Shown here in pieces: positions 25,784-35,012 of a stretch of DNA of 64,000 nucleotides. The first letter of the stretch is position 1; each line of letters opens with the position of its first letter. Both the position numbers and the translations under genes were made by a program. Origin of the DNA: Streptomyces glaucescens (GTDB taxonomy: Bacteria; Actinomycetota; Actinomycetes; Streptomycetales; Streptomycetaceae); the NCBI RefSeq assembly GCF_000761215.1, contig NZ_CP009438.1:5808501-5872500 (forward strand), in the 5' to 3' direction. Below the pieces are notes generated by a model. That model did not search any database, was not told where the DNA came from, and saw only the letters and a program-made list of their open reading frames with translations.

Positions 25784-27217
25784 ATGCCCCGCATCAAGTC
25801 CCCCGCCCTCCTGGTGGCCGAATCCGGCGCCGACCGCGAGGGCCACGGCCTCCGTCGCTCGATGGGCCTCTTCCAGCTGATCTGCTTCGGCGTCGGCGCG
25901 ATCGTCGGCACCGGCATCTTCGTCGGCCTCTCCGACTCGGTCGCCCAGGCCGGCCCGGCCGTCGTCGTCTCCTTCGTGCTCGCGGCGATCACCTGCGTGT
26001 TCACCGCCTTCGCCTTCGCCGAGCTGGGCGGCGCGATCCCGGTCTCCGGCTCCTCGTACTCCTTCGCCTACGCCGGGCTCGGCGAGACCACCGCCTTCCT
26101 GGTCGGCTGGTGCCTGCTCCTGGAGTACGGCGTCTCCGTCTCCGCGGTCGCGGTCGGCTGGAGCCAGTACGTCAACGAACTCCTCGACAGCCTGCTCGGC
26201 GTCCAGCTCCCCGCCGCGCTCTCCGCGAGCCCCGGTGACGGTGGTGCCGTCAACCTCCCGGCCGTGCTCGTCATCGCCATGGCCGCCGCCCTCCTGGTGC
26301 GCGGCGTCCGCGAGAGCGCCCGCGCCACCGCCGCCATGGCGGTCCTCAAGCTGGCCATCCTGGTCGCCTTCTGCGCGATCGGCCTCAGCGCCTTCCGGGA
26401 CGGCAACCTGATGCCGTTCGCGCCCGCCGGGATCGCCGGGATCGGTGCCGGCACCACGGCCGCCTTCTTCTCGTACATCGGCTTCGACGCGATCACCACG
26501 GCCGGCGAGGAGGCGAGGAACCCCCGCCGGGACATCCCCGTCGCCATCCTGGTCTGCATCGGCGTGGTCACGGTGCTCTACTGCGCGGTGGCGCTCGCGG
26601 CCATCGGCGCCATCGGCGGCGACGCGGTCGGCGGGCAGCCCGCCGCCCTGTCGTACGTCGTCGACGAGGTCACCGGCTCCGGAGTCGGCGGCGGGATCGT
26701 CGCCTTCGGCGCGGTCGTCGCGATCGCCTCGGTGGTGCTCGCCGTGATGTACGGCCAGAGCCGCATCCTGATGTCCATGTCCCGGGACGGGCTGATCCCG
26801 GGCGTCTTCGAGAAGGTCTCGCCGCGCACCGCCACGCCGGTCGCGGGCACCCTGATCATCGCGGTGGTCTTCGCCGTCCCGGCGGCCTTCTCCTCGCTGG
26901 ACGCCGTGGTCAACCTGTGCACCATCGGCACCCTGGCGGTGATGGCCGCCGTCAACGTCGCGGTGATCGCGCTGCGCCGCCGGGAGCCGGAGCTGCCCCG
27001 CACCTTCCGGGTGCCGCTGTACCCGGTGCTGCCGCTGCTCGGTGTCGGCTGCTGCCTGTACCTGATGTACGAGACCGGCTGGACGACCTGGCTCCAGTTC
27101 GCCGCGTTCCTGGCCGCCGGACTGCTGGTGTACCTCGGCTACGGGCGCCGCCGGTCGCGGCTGGCGCGGGTCACGCCGGACGCGGACGCCACTGACGCGG
27201 TACCGCAGCCAGTCTGA
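25784..27217 (+). CDS. APC-family amino acid permease
   Basis: A 477-residue membrane protein with about 12 hydrophobic helices. The consensus start of the APC/CAT group is clear: FGVGAIVGTGIFVGLSDSVAQAGPAVVVSFVLAA, followed by FAELGGAIPVSGSSYSFAYAGLGE and the conserved FFSYIGFDAITTAGEEARNPRRDIP. Its place after arcA-arcB suggests arginine, ornithine or another basic amino acid as substrate, but it is not of the ArcD antiporter type. Its 3' end overlaps the convergent HATPase gene by 47 bases. Confidence 0.9.
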   Translation: MPRIKSPALLVAESGADREGHGLRRSMGLFQLICFGVGAIVGTGIFVGLSDSVAQAGPAVVVSFVLAAITCVFTAFAFAELGGAIPVSGSSYSFAYAGLGETTAFLVGWCLLLEYGVSVSAVAVGWSQYVNELLDSLLGVQLPAALSASPGDGGAVNLPAVLVIAMAAALLVRGVRESARATAAMAVLKLAILVAFCAIGLSAFRDGNLMPFAPAGIAGIGAGTTAAFFSYIGFDAITTAGEEARNPRRDIPVAILVCIGVVTVLYCAVALAAIGAIGGDAVGGQPAALSYVVDEVTGSGVGGGIVAFGAVVAIASVVLAVMYGQSRILMSMSRDGLIPGVFEKVSPRTATPVAGTLIIAVVFAVPAAFSSLDAVVNLCTIGTLAVMAAVNVAVIALRRREPELPRTFRVPLYPVLPLLGVGCCLYLMYETGWTTWLQFAAFLAAGLLVYLGYGRRRSRLARVTPDADATDAVPQPV

Positions 27218-27668
27218 ACCACACCGCCTTGCCGGACTCGGTGGGGCGGTGACCGCAGGCCGAGCTGAGGGCGCGGATCAGCAGCAGTCCGCGCCCGCCC
27301 TCCTGCCACGGGTCGGGCTCGACGTCCGACGGATGGGTGAGATCGCCCGGCGGAGCCGGGTCCGGATCGTGCACCTCGACCGTGCAGCCGGTCGGCAGCA
27401 GCTCCACCACCAGCTCTATCGGGGCGTCGCCCGAGGTGTGCTCCACGGCGTTCGCCACCAGCTCCGCGGTGAGCAGCTCGGCCGTGTCGGTGTCGCTGCC
27501 GTGCTCCAGCTCGGCCAGGGCGGTGCGGACCAGCGCGCGGGCCACGGGCACGGCCGCGGCGGAGTGCGGCAGCGCGACGCGCCAGGAGGCGGGGGGTGAG
27601 GGGCGTTCGTGCAAGGCGAGTCCGTTCGTGGCCCGGGGTCCCCGCGCTCGGCACAGGTGATCCCGCAT
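27171..27668 (-). CDS. HATPase_c ATP-binding regulatory protein (RsbW-like)
   Basis: A 165-residue single-domain GHKL ATPase: the N-box ELVANAVEHTS and the G1/G2 region VEVHDPDP with GGRGLLLIRALSS. Such stand-alone proteins are very common in Streptomyces and often act as anti-sigma or anti-anti-sigma kinases. No partner is adjacent. ATG 27668 lacks a good ribosome site. Tail-to-tail overlap with the permease gene may cause antisense interference. Confidence 0.8.
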   Translation of the reverse strand: MRDHLCRARGPRATNGLALHERPSPPASWRVALPHSAAAVPVARALVRTALAELEHGSDTDTAELLTAELVANAVEHTSGDAPIELVVELLPTGCTVEVHDPDPAPPGDLTHPSDVEPDPWQEGGRGLLLIRALSSACGHRPTESGKAVWFRLAAVPRQWRPRPA

Positions 27669-27929
27669 TCAACATGACGAATGGTACGGCGCCGCCCGGC
27701 GGAGTCCCGCGACGGGCACCGGCCGGGATCCCCGCTCCCGGCACCGGGCGGCCTGCCCACGGCAGCGCCCCGCCGGGCACGGCGGCTCCCGCCGCTGCCC
27801 GGCTGTCGAGGACCCGACGACGATCGGTCACACCGTTACGGATACCCCGCGTATCGCGCAGTCATGACGACAGTCACGTACAAGTGATAACTTCGTAGGG
27901 CACCGTCTCCCCGAGGAGGCCGCCCCGCC

Positions 27930-28757
27930 ATGAGTCCCTTCACCGGCTCCGCCACCCGCACCACCCGCTGGCGGCACCTGCGCGTCGACCTCGCCGACGG
28001 CGTCGCCACCGTCACCCTCACCCGCCCCGACAAGCTCAACGCGCTCACCTTCGGCGCCTACGCCGACCTGCGCGACCTGCTCGCCGAACTGTCCCGGGAA
28101 CGGGCCGTGCGCGCCCTGGTGCTCGCGGGCGAGGGACGCGGCTTCTGCTCCGGCGGTGACGTCGACGAGATCATCGGTGCCACCCTCGCCCTGGACACCG
28201 CCCGGCTCCTCGACTTCAACCGGATGACCGGCCAGGTGGTGCGGGCCGTCCGGGAGTGCCCCTTCCCGGTGATCGCCGCGGTGCACGGCGTCGCGGCGGG
28301 CGCGGGCGCGGTGCTCGCCCTGGCCGCCGACTTCCGGGTGGCCGACCCCACCGCCCGCTTCGCCTTCCTCTTCACCCGCGTCGGCCTGTCCGGCGGCGAC
28401 ATGGGCGCGGCCTACCTGCTGCCGCGGGTCGTCGGCCTCGGCCACGCGACCCGCCTGCTGATGCTCGGCGACCCGGTCCGCGCACCCGAGGCCGCACGCA
28501 TCGGCCTGATCAGCGAGCTGACGGAGGAGGGACGGGCCGACGAGGCCGCGCGGAACCTGGCCCGCCGCCTCGCGGAGGGCCCGGCCCTGGCGTACGCCCA
28601 GACCAAGGCCCTGCTGACCGCGGAACTGGACATGCCGCTCGCGGCCGCGGTCGAACTGGACGCCTCCACCCAGGCCCTCCTCATGACCGGCGACGACTAC
28701 CGGGAGTTCCACGCGGCGTTCACCGGCAAGCGTCCGCCCCGGTGGAGCGGACGGTGA
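27930..28757 (+). CDS. Enoyl-CoA hydratase/isomerase family protein
   Basis: A 275-residue crotonase: LTRPDKLNALTFGAY, oxyanion-hole GEGRGFCSGGDVDEI and AAVHGVAAGAGAVLALAADFRVADPTARFAF. It is translationally coupled (GTGA overlap) to the 2-aminobenzoyl-CoA monooxygenase/reductase gene, so it probably acts on the ring product of that enzyme, for hydration or ring cleavage of the cyclic CoA thioester. ATG 27930 follows CGAGGAGGCC. Confidence 0.88.
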   Translation: MSPFTGSATRTTRWRHLRVDLADGVATVTLTRPDKLNALTFGAYADLRDLLAELSRERAVRALVLAGEGRGFCSGGDVDEIIGATLALDTARLLDFNRMTGQVVRAVRECPFPVIAAVHGVAAGAGAVLALAADFRVADPTARFAFLFTRVGLSGGDMGAAYLLPRVVGLGHATRLLMLGDPVRAPEAARIGLISELTEEGRADEAARNLARRLAEGPALAYAQTKALLTAELDMPLAAAVELDASTQALLMTGDDYREFHAAFTGKRPPRWSGR

Positions 28758-31066
28758 CCACGACAGGCGCAGGGGCGCGCGGGAACCCGCACCACCCCCT
28801 GCGCGTCGCGATCGTCGGCGGCGGCCCCGGCGGCCTCTACGCCGCCGCCCTGCTCAAGCGTCTCGACCCCCGGCGCACCGTCACCGTGTGGGAGCGCAAC
28901 GCCCCCACCGACACCTTCGGTTTCGGCGTCGTCCTCTCCGACGAGACCCTCGGCGGCATCGAGCACGCCGACCCGGCCGTCTTCCGGGCCCTCCAGCGGG
29001 ACTTCGTCCGCTGGGACGACATCCACATCACCCACCGAGGCACCCGCCACACCTCCGGCGGCCACGGCTTCGCCGCCCTCGGCCGGCACCGTCTCCTGGC
29101 GATCCTGCACGAGCGCTGCCGCGACCTCGGCGTGGAACTGCGCTTCGAGTCGGAGGCGCCGCACCCGTCCCGGCTCATGGCGACCCACGACCTGGTCGTC
29201 GCGGCCGACGGAGTGCACAGCACCACCCGCGAGGCGTACGCCCATGCCTTCCGCCCCCGGGTGACCGCCCACCGCTGCCGTTACATCTGGCTCGCCGCCG
29301 ACTTCGCCTTCGAGGGATTCCGCTTCGAGATCGCCGAGACCGAGCACGGCGTCATGCAGCTCCACGGCTACCCCTACGCGGCCGACGCCTCCACCGTGAT
29401 CGTGGAGATGCGCGAGGAGGTCTGGCGGGCCGCCGGCCTCGACCTGCTCGGCGAGCAGGAGTCCATCGAGCGGTGCGCCAAGATCTTCGCCGAGGCGCTG
29501 CGCGGCCGGCCGCTCAGGTCCCACAAGCCGGCGTGGACGACGTTCCGCACCGTCGTCAACGAACGCTGGTCCACCGGGAACCTGGTCCTCCTCGGCGACG
29601 CCGCGCACACCGCGCACTTCTCCATCGGCTCCGGCACCAAGCTCGCCGTCGAGGACGCCGTCGCGCTCGCCGCCTGCCTGGACGAACAGCCCACGCTGGA
29701 ACGCGCCCTGGCGGCCTACGAGGAGGAGCGCAAACCCGTCGTCGCCTCCACCCAGCGCGCCGCCCGGGCCAGCCTGGAGTGGTTCGAGAGCGTGCCGCTC
29801 CACCTGAACCAGCCGCCCCGCCAGTTCGCCTTCAACCTGCTCACCCGCAGCCGCCGCGTCACCCACGACAACCTGCGGCTGCGCGACGCCCGCTTCACCG
29901 GGGCGGTGGAGCGCGAGTTCGGCTGCCCACCCGGTACGCCCCCCATGTTCACCCCGTTCCGGCTGCGCGGGCTGACCCTGCGCAACCGGGTCGTCGTCTC
30001 GCCGATGGACATGTACTCGGCGTCCGACGGCGTCCCCGGTGACTTCCACCTGGTCCACCTGGGCGCCCGGGCGCTCGGCGGCGCCGGGCTGGTGATGACC
30101 GAGATGGTGTGCGTCAGCGAACAGGGCCGCATCACACCCGGCTGCACCGGCCTCTACACCGGCCGGCAGACCGAGGCGTGGCGGCGCATCACCGAGTTCG
30201 TGCACCGGCGCGCCCCCGGCACCGCGATCGGCGTCCAGCTCGGTCACTCCGGGCGCAAGGGCTCCACCAGGGTGATGTGGGAGGGCATGGACGAGCCGCT
30301 GCCCGAGGGCAACTGGCCGCTGGTCGCGGCCTCCCCGCTGCCGTACCGGCCGGGCAGCCAGACCCCGCGGGAGCTCTCGCGCGCCCAGCTCACCGACCTG
30401 CGGGAACAGTTCGCCGCCGCCGCCGCGCGGGCCGCGCGCGCCGGGTTCGACCTGCTCGAACTGCACTGCGCGCACGGCTATCTGCTCTCCGGCTTCCTCT
30501 CCCCGCTCACCAACCGGCGCACCGACGCCTACGGCGGCTCACCGCAGAAGCGGCTCCGCTTCCCGCTGGAGGTCTTCGACGCCGTACGCGCCGCATGGCC
30601 CGAGGAGCGGCCGATGACCGTCCGGATCTCCGCCACCGACTGGGCCGAGGGCGGCACCACCGCGGACGGGGCCGTGGAGATCGCCCGCGCCTTCGCCGCG
30701 CACGGGGCCGACGCGATCGACGTCTCGACCGGGCAGGTGGTGGCCGGGGAGCGGCCGGAGTTCGGCCGTTCCTACCAGACGCCGTTCGCCGACCGCATCC
30801 GGCACGAGGCCCGCGTCCCGGTGATCGCCGTCGGCGCGATCTCCTCCTGGGACGACGTCAACTCCCTGATCCTCGCCGGGCGCGCCGACCTGTGCGCGCT
30901 CGGACGCCCGCATCTGTACGACCCGCACTGGACGCTGCACGCCGCCGCCGAGCAGGGCTACGACGGCCCGGGCGCCGTCTGGCCCGCGCCCTACCGGGCG
31001 GGCAGCAGACGGCCGCGCACGGGGCGGGCCGACGCGCCCAAGCCCCGCCTCACTCTGGGGCGTTGA
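28754..31066 (+). CDS. 2-aminobenzoyl-CoA monooxygenase/reductase-like fusion
   Basis: A 770-residue fusion. Residues about 15-390 are an FAD monooxygenase (GGGPGGLYAA; GDAAHTAHFSIGSGTKLAVEDA). Residues about 398-750 are an old-yellow-enzyme FMN reductase (FTPFRLRGLTLRNRVVVSPMDMYSA; ELHCAHGYLLSGFLSPLTNRRTDAYGG). This exact pairing is known from 2-aminobenzoyl-CoA monooxygenase/reductase, which hydroxylates and then reduces the ring of anthraniloyl-CoA, and from salicylyl-CoA 5-hydroxylase fusions. The neighbours (CoA ligase, acyl-CoA dehydrogenase, RidA) favour aminobenzoate. GTG start overlaps the crotonase gene; its 3' end overlaps the convergent paaX-like gene by 17 bases. Confidence 0.85.
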   Translation: MTTTGAGARGNPHHPLRVAIVGGGPGGLYAAALLKRLDPRRTVTVWERNAPTDTFGFGVVLSDETLGGIEHADPAVFRALQRDFVRWDDIHITHRGTRHTSGGHGFAALGRHRLLAILHERCRDLGVELRFESEAPHPSRLMATHDLVVAADGVHSTTREAYAHAFRPRVTAHRCRYIWLAADFAFEGFRFEIAETEHGVMQLHGYPYAADASTVIVEMREEVWRAAGLDLLGEQESIERCAKIFAEALRGRPLRSHKPAWTTFRTVVNERWSTGNLVLLGDAAHTAHFSIGSGTKLAVEDAVALAACLDEQPTLERALAAYEEERKPVVASTQRAARASLEWFESVPLHLNQPPRQFAFNLLTRSRRVTHDNLRLRDARFTGAVEREFGCPPGTPPMFTPFRLRGLTLRNRVVVSPMDMYSASDGVPGDFHLVHLGARALGGAGLVMTEMVCVSEQGRITPGCTGLYTGRQTEAWRRITEFVHRRAPGTAIGVQLGHSGRKGSTRVMWEGMDEPLPEGNWPLVAASPLPYRPGSQTPRELSRAQLTDLREQFAAAAARAARAGFDLLELHCAHGYLLSGFLSPLTNRRTDAYGGSPQKRLRFPLEVFDAVRAAWPEERPMTVRISATDWAEGGTTADGAVEIARAFAAHGADAIDVSTGQVVAGERPEFGRSYQTPFADRIRHEARVPVIAVGAISSWDDVNSLILAGRADLCALGRPHLYDPHWTLHAAAEQGYDGPGAVWPAPYRAGSRRPRTGRADAPKPRLTLGR

Positions 31067-31880
31067 CGGGCACGCCCGCGAACTGTGCCCCCGCGTCCCG
31101 CAGCCGCGCGTGCAGCCCCCGGAACACGGCCGCCGAGCGCACCCCCGGCCAGTCCGGCGGCAGCAGCCGCGCGGGAAGCCCCGGGTCGGCGTAGGGGAGG
31201 TGGCGCCAGGAGTCGAGGGCGAGGAGGTAGTCGCGGTAGGCCTCCTCGGGCGGGGTGTCCTGCCGCCGCTCCCAGTCGTGCAGCACGCGCGCGTGCCGGT
31301 CGAGGAACGCCTCGTGCTGCTTGGCGATCGCGGCCAGATCCCACCAGCGGGCCACCGCCTCCACCGTGGGCGCGAAACCCAGGTGCTCGCCGCGGAAGAA
31401 GTCGACGTACCCTTCGAGGCCCAGCCGCTGGAGGGTGTGCCGGGTCTCCTCGTACAGCCGGGCCGGCGCGATCCACACCCCGGGCGCCGCCGTGCCGAAG
31501 CCGAGCCCGGACAGCCGGGAGCGCAGCAGGTGCCGCTTCTGCCGTTCGGTCTCCGGGACGGAGAACACGGCCAGCACCCAGCCCTCGTCCCCGGGCGGCG
31601 CGGTGGCGTAGACCCGGCGGTCGCCGTCGTCGAGGAGCTGGCGGGCGTCCGGGGACAGCGCGTAGCCCGCCGCGCCCTGCTCGGTGCGGGCCGGCACGAG
31701 CAGGCCCCGCCGTTTCAGCCGGGACACCGACGACCGCACCGAGGGCGCGTCCACGCCGACCGCGGCCAGCAGCCGGATCAGCTCGGCGACGGGCACCGGG
31801 CCGGGCAGGTGGCGGCCGTACGCCCCGTAGAGCGTGACGATGAGGGAGCGGGGAGCGTGCTGGTCGGACACATTGATCAT
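31050..31880 (-). CDS. PaaX-family repressor
   Basis: A 276-residue PaaX-type protein: N-terminal winged helix (RSLIVTLYGAYGRHLPGPVPVAELIRLLAAVGVDAPSVRSSVSRLKRRGLLV) and the long C-terminal domain with LAVFSVPETERQKRHLLRSRLSGLGFGTAAPGVWIAP. PaaX repressors are released by an aryl-CoA, so this one fits a sensor for 2-aminobenzoyl-CoA or a related thioester made by the adjacent ligase. No ribosome site precedes ATG 31880 and the promoter is AT-rich (TTAAAATGATCA), so a leaderless mRNA is possible. Confidence 0.88.
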   Translation of the reverse strand: MINVSDQHAPRSLIVTLYGAYGRHLPGPVPVAELIRLLAAVGVDAPSVRSSVSRLKRRGLLVPARTEQGAAGYALSPDARQLLDDGDRRVYATAPPGDEGWVLAVFSVPETERQKRHLLRSRLSGLGFGTAAPGVWIAPARLYEETRHTLQRLGLEGYVDFFRGEHLGFAPTVEAVARWWDLAAIAKQHEAFLDRHARVLHDWERRQDTPPEEAYRDYLLALDSWRHLPYADPGLPARLLPPDWPGVRSAAVFRGLHARLRDAGAQFAGVPVNAPE

Positions 31881-31904
31881 TTTAAGTCGTGTCGGCTCGT
31901 GCGG

Positions 31905-33515
31905 TCACTGCTGGTCAGCTTTGCCGCGTAGGCGGAACCTCTGAAGCTTTCCGGTCGCGGTGCGCGGCAGCGCGTCCAGGAAGACGATGTCGCGCGGGCA
32001 CTTGTACGGCGCCAACTCCCCCATGACGAAGGCGCGCAGCGCCCCGGCGTCCCGGGCGGCGCCGTCCGCGACGACGACGTACGCCACCACGTCCGCCCCG
32101 CGCGCCTCGTCGGGCCGGCCGACCACCGCCGCCTCCACCACGTCGGGGTGGCGCAGCAGCGCCTCCTCGACCTCCGGGCCGGCGATGTTGTACCCGGCGG
32201 AGATGATCATGTCGTCGGCGCGTGCCACGTACCGGAAGTACCCGTCGGGCTCGCGCACATACGTGTCGCCGGTGATGTTCCAGCCGTCGCGGACGTACTC
32301 GCTCTGCCGGGGGTCGGCGAGATAGCGGCAGCCGACCGGACCGCGCACCGCCAGCAGGCCCGGCTCCCCGTCGGGCACCGGCCGCCCCTCCTCGTCCTGC
32401 ACGCGCGCCTGCCACCCCGGCACCGGCAGCCCGGTCGTCCCCGGCCGGATCCGCTCGTCGGCGGCCGAGATGAAGATGTGCAGCAGCTCGGTGGCGCCGA
32501 TGCCGTTGATGATGCGCAGCCCGGTGCGCTCGTGCCAGGCGTGCCACGTCGCGGCCGGAAGGTTCTCGCCCGCGGAGACACAGCGGCGCAGCGAGGACAG
32601 GTCGTGCCCGTCGAGGTCGGACAGCATCGCGCGGTAGGCGGTCGGAGCGGTGAACAGCACCGACACCCGGTGCCCGGCGATCGCGGGCAGCAGGTGCCGC
32701 GGACCCGCCTGTTCGAGCAGCAGGGCGCTCGCGCCCGCCCGCAGCGGGAAGACGACCAGGCCGCCGAGGCCGAAGGTGAAACCGAGCGGCGGGCTGCCCG
32801 CGAACACGTCGTCCGCCCGCGGCTTCAGGACGTGCCGGGCGAAGGTGTCGGCGACGGCCAGCACGTCCCGGTGGAAGTGCACGCATCCCTTCGGGCGGCC
32901 CGTGGTGCCCGAGGTGAAGGCGATCAGCGCCACGTCGTCGGCGGCGGTGTCCACGGCCGGGTACGGCGTCGCGGGCGTCGGGCGGTTCAGCAGGTCGTCC
33001 GGGGCGTCACCGCCGTAGGCCGTGATCCGCAGGCCCGGGATCCCCGCCTTGACGAGGTCGTCGACCGCGCGGACGTCGCACAGGGCGTGCCGCACCCGGG
33101 CGATCTCGCACATGGTCGCCAGCTCGTGCGGGCGCTGCTGCGCCAGTACGGTGACCGCGATCCCGCCCGCCTTCAGCACCGCCAGCCAGCAGGCGGCGAG
33201 CCAGGGCGTGGTCGGGCCGCGCAGCAGCACCCGGTTGCCGGGGACGATGCCCAGCTCGCCGGTGAGCAGGTGGGCCAGCCGGTCGACGCGGGTGCGCAGG
33301 TCGCCGTAGGTCCAGGCGGGGCCGCCGGGCGTGTGGAAGACGGGGCGGTCGTCCGGGGGTCCGTGCAGCAGCGCGGCGGCGCAGTTGAGCCGTTCGGGGT
33401 GGCGCAGCTCGGGCAGGTCGAAGCGGAGCTCGGGCCACTGGCCGGGCGGCGGGAGGTGGTCGCGCGCGAAGGTGTCGACGTGGGCCGAGCGGTGCGGGCC
33501 GTACGGGCCGTCCAT
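31905..33515 (-). CDS. Aryl-CoA ligase (probable 2-aminobenzoate-CoA ligase)
   Basis: A 536-residue AMP-forming acyl-CoA synthetase of the benzoate-CoA ligase branch. P-loop FTSGTTGRPKGCVHFHRD, core motif GLRIINGIGATELLHIFIS, hinge YFRYVARADDMIISAGYNIAGPEVEEALL, and the C-terminal catalytic Lys in TATGKLQRF. HFHRD after the P-loop is typical of benzoate/2-aminobenzoate ligases. ATG 33515 with AAGGGGGCG fits the family start; the frame continues upstream through repeat DNA that I leave out. It is divergent from the acyl-CoA dehydrogenase gene and lies head-on behind paaX. Confidence 0.87.
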   Translation of the reverse strand: MDGPYGPHRSAHVDTFARDHLPPPGQWPELRFDLPELRHPERLNCAAALLHGPPDDRPVFHTPGGPAWTYGDLRTRVDRLAHLLTGELGIVPGNRVLLRGPTTPWLAACWLAVLKAGGIAVTVLAQQRPHELATMCEIARVRHALCDVRAVDDLVKAGIPGLRITAYGGDAPDDLLNRPTPATPYPAVDTAADDVALIAFTSGTTGRPKGCVHFHRDVLAVADTFARHVLKPRADDVFAGSPPLGFTFGLGGLVVFPLRAGASALLLEQAGPRHLLPAIAGHRVSVLFTAPTAYRAMLSDLDGHDLSSLRRCVSAGENLPAATWHAWHERTGLRIINGIGATELLHIFISAADERIRPGTTGLPVPGWQARVQDEEGRPVPDGEPGLLAVRGPVGCRYLADPRQSEYVRDGWNITGDTYVREPDGYFRYVARADDMIISAGYNIAGPEVEEALLRHPDVVEAAVVGRPDEARGADVVAYVVVADGAARDAGALRAFVMGELAPYKCPRDIVFLDALPRTATGKLQRFRLRGKADQQ

Positions 33516-33866
33516 GGCGGTTCGCCCCCTTGCCTGGTGGGCGTCGGGTGGGTGGCGGCCGGGACCGGGTGGCGGTCGGGTTCCGGCCGCGGTGGGCCCC
33601 TGTCGCTGTCGGTGTCGCGGGGGGCCACTGCGAGGTGCGGGCGGGTGCGGTGCGGGTGCGGTGGCGCGGACGCGTCGTGGTGCGGGCGCGGCGCGTCGTG
33701 CCGCGTCGAGGTCGAGCTCGCGGTAGCGGTAGCGGTCGCGGTCGCGGTCGCGGTCGCGGTCGCACAAGGAGCGTATCGCCTTGGTGACGGCAGTCAACGG
33801 GGCGCGATACCGTTCGGGTGAGGCGTCCGCCTCCGGGAACGTCAGCCTTCGGGAAGGGGACCGCCC
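33516..33866. other. Divergent promoter region of ligase and acyl-CoA dehydrogenase genes
   Basis: This 351-base gap has G-rich GTGCGGGCG-like words around 33637-33700, then a hexamer array (33721-33762), then AAGGAGCGTATC. No gene is visible. It should hold both promoters and probably a PaaX site, which I cannot pinpoint. Confidence 0.55.
33721..33762. repeat. Hexamer microsatellite CGGT(A/C)G x7
   Basis: Two CGGTAG units followed by five CGGTCG units, perfect and in phase, in the gap between two divergent catabolic genes. Such an array can change length by slippage and alter promoter spacing. Confidence 0.9.
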
Positions 33867-35012
33867 GTGCCCGCATTCTCACTCGACCCGGAACGGGCCG
33901 CCTGGCGCGCCGAACTGCGCGCCCTGGCCGCCGAGCGGCTGCGCCCGCTCGCCGAGAAGGGCGAACCGGGCCACGTCAACCGCCCGCTCGTCGCCGAACT
34001 GGGCCACCTCGGCCTGCTCGACCGGCTCTTCACCTCCGGGGCCCTCGACCTCTGCCTGATGCGCGAGTCCCTGGCCCACGCCTGCACCGAGGCCGAGACC
34101 GCGCTCGCCCTCCAGGGCCTGGGCGCGCACCCCGTGCACGCCCACGGCACCCCAGCCCAGCGCGCCCGCTGGCTCCCGGCCGTCCGCACGGGCGGCGCGA
34201 TCGCGGCCTTCGCCCTCACGGAGCCGGGTGCGGGCTCGGACGCCGCGGCCCTGGCCCTGTCCGCCACCCCCGACGGCACCGCCCGCTGGCGGCTCAGCGG
34301 GAGCAAGTGCTGGATCTCCAACGCCCCCGAGGCCGACTTCTACACCGTCTTCGCCCGGACGGCCCCCGGCGCAGGCGCCCGCGGCGTCACCGCGTTCCTG
34401 GTGCCCGCCGACCGGCCCGGGCTGGCCGGGACCGCGCTGGACATGCTCTCCCCGCACCCCATCGGCGCCCTGGAGTTCGACGCCGTACCGGTCACCGCCG
34501 ACGACCTGCTGGGGGAGCCCGGCCGGGGATTCGGAGTCGCCATGGGCACCCTCGACCTGTTCCGGCCGAGCGTCGGCGCCTTCGCGGTCGGGATGGCACA
34601 GGCCGCGCTCGACGCGACTATCGCCCACACGGCCCGCCGCGAGGCGTTCGGCGGCCCGCTCAGCGCGCAGCAGACGGTCGCCCACCAGGTGGCGGAGATG
34701 GCGCTGCGGACCGAGGCGGCCCGGCTGATGGTGTACGCGGCGGCGACGGCGTACGACGAGGGCGCACCGGACGTGCCCCTGCGCGCGGCGATGGCGAAAC
34801 TGCTCGCCACCGAGACCGCGCAGTACGTCGTCGACCGGGCGGTCCAGCTGCACGGCGCCCGGGCGCTGCGCCGCGGCCACCCGCTCGAACACCTCTACCG
34901 CGAAGTGCGCGCACCCCGCATCTACGAAGGGGCGAGCGAGATCCAGCGCGGCATCATCGCCAGGGAGCTGTACAGGGCCGGGGCACCGCGCACGGCCGGG
35001 GAGGCGCCGTGA
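33867..35012 (+). CDS. Acyl-CoA dehydrogenase
   Basis: A 381-residue flavoprotein: FALTEPGAGSDAAALALSA and GSKCWISNAPEADFYTVFART (signatures of the FAD/substrate domain), LYREVRAPRIYEGASEIQRGIIAREL at the C-terminus. Within the cluster it probably oxidises a cyclic CoA thioester formed after ring reduction. GTG 33867 follows GGGAAGGGGA. It overlaps the RidA gene start by GTGA. Confidence 0.9.
   Translation: MPAFSLDPERAAWRAELRALAAERLRPLAEKGEPGHVNRPLVAELGHLGLLDRLFTSGALDLCLMRESLAHACTEAETALALQGLGAHPVHAHGTPAQRARWLPAVRTGGAIAAFALTEPGAGSDAAALALSATPDGTARWRLSGSKCWISNAPEADFYTVFARTAPGAGARGVTAFLVPADRPGLAGTALDMLSPHPIGALEFDAVPVTADDLLGEPGRGFGVAMGTLDLFRPSVGAFAVGMAQAALDATIAHTARREAFGGPLSAQQTVAHQVAEMALRTEAARLMVYAAATAYDEGAPDVPLRAAMAKLLATETAQYVVDRAVQLHGARALRRGHPLEHLYREVRAPRIYEGASEIQRGIIARELYRAGAPRTAGEAP

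Noticed and set aside
27885..27895. ATAACTTCGTA, same as 11 bases of a loxP arm
   Set aside because: Only one arm, no spacer or second arm, so a chance match.
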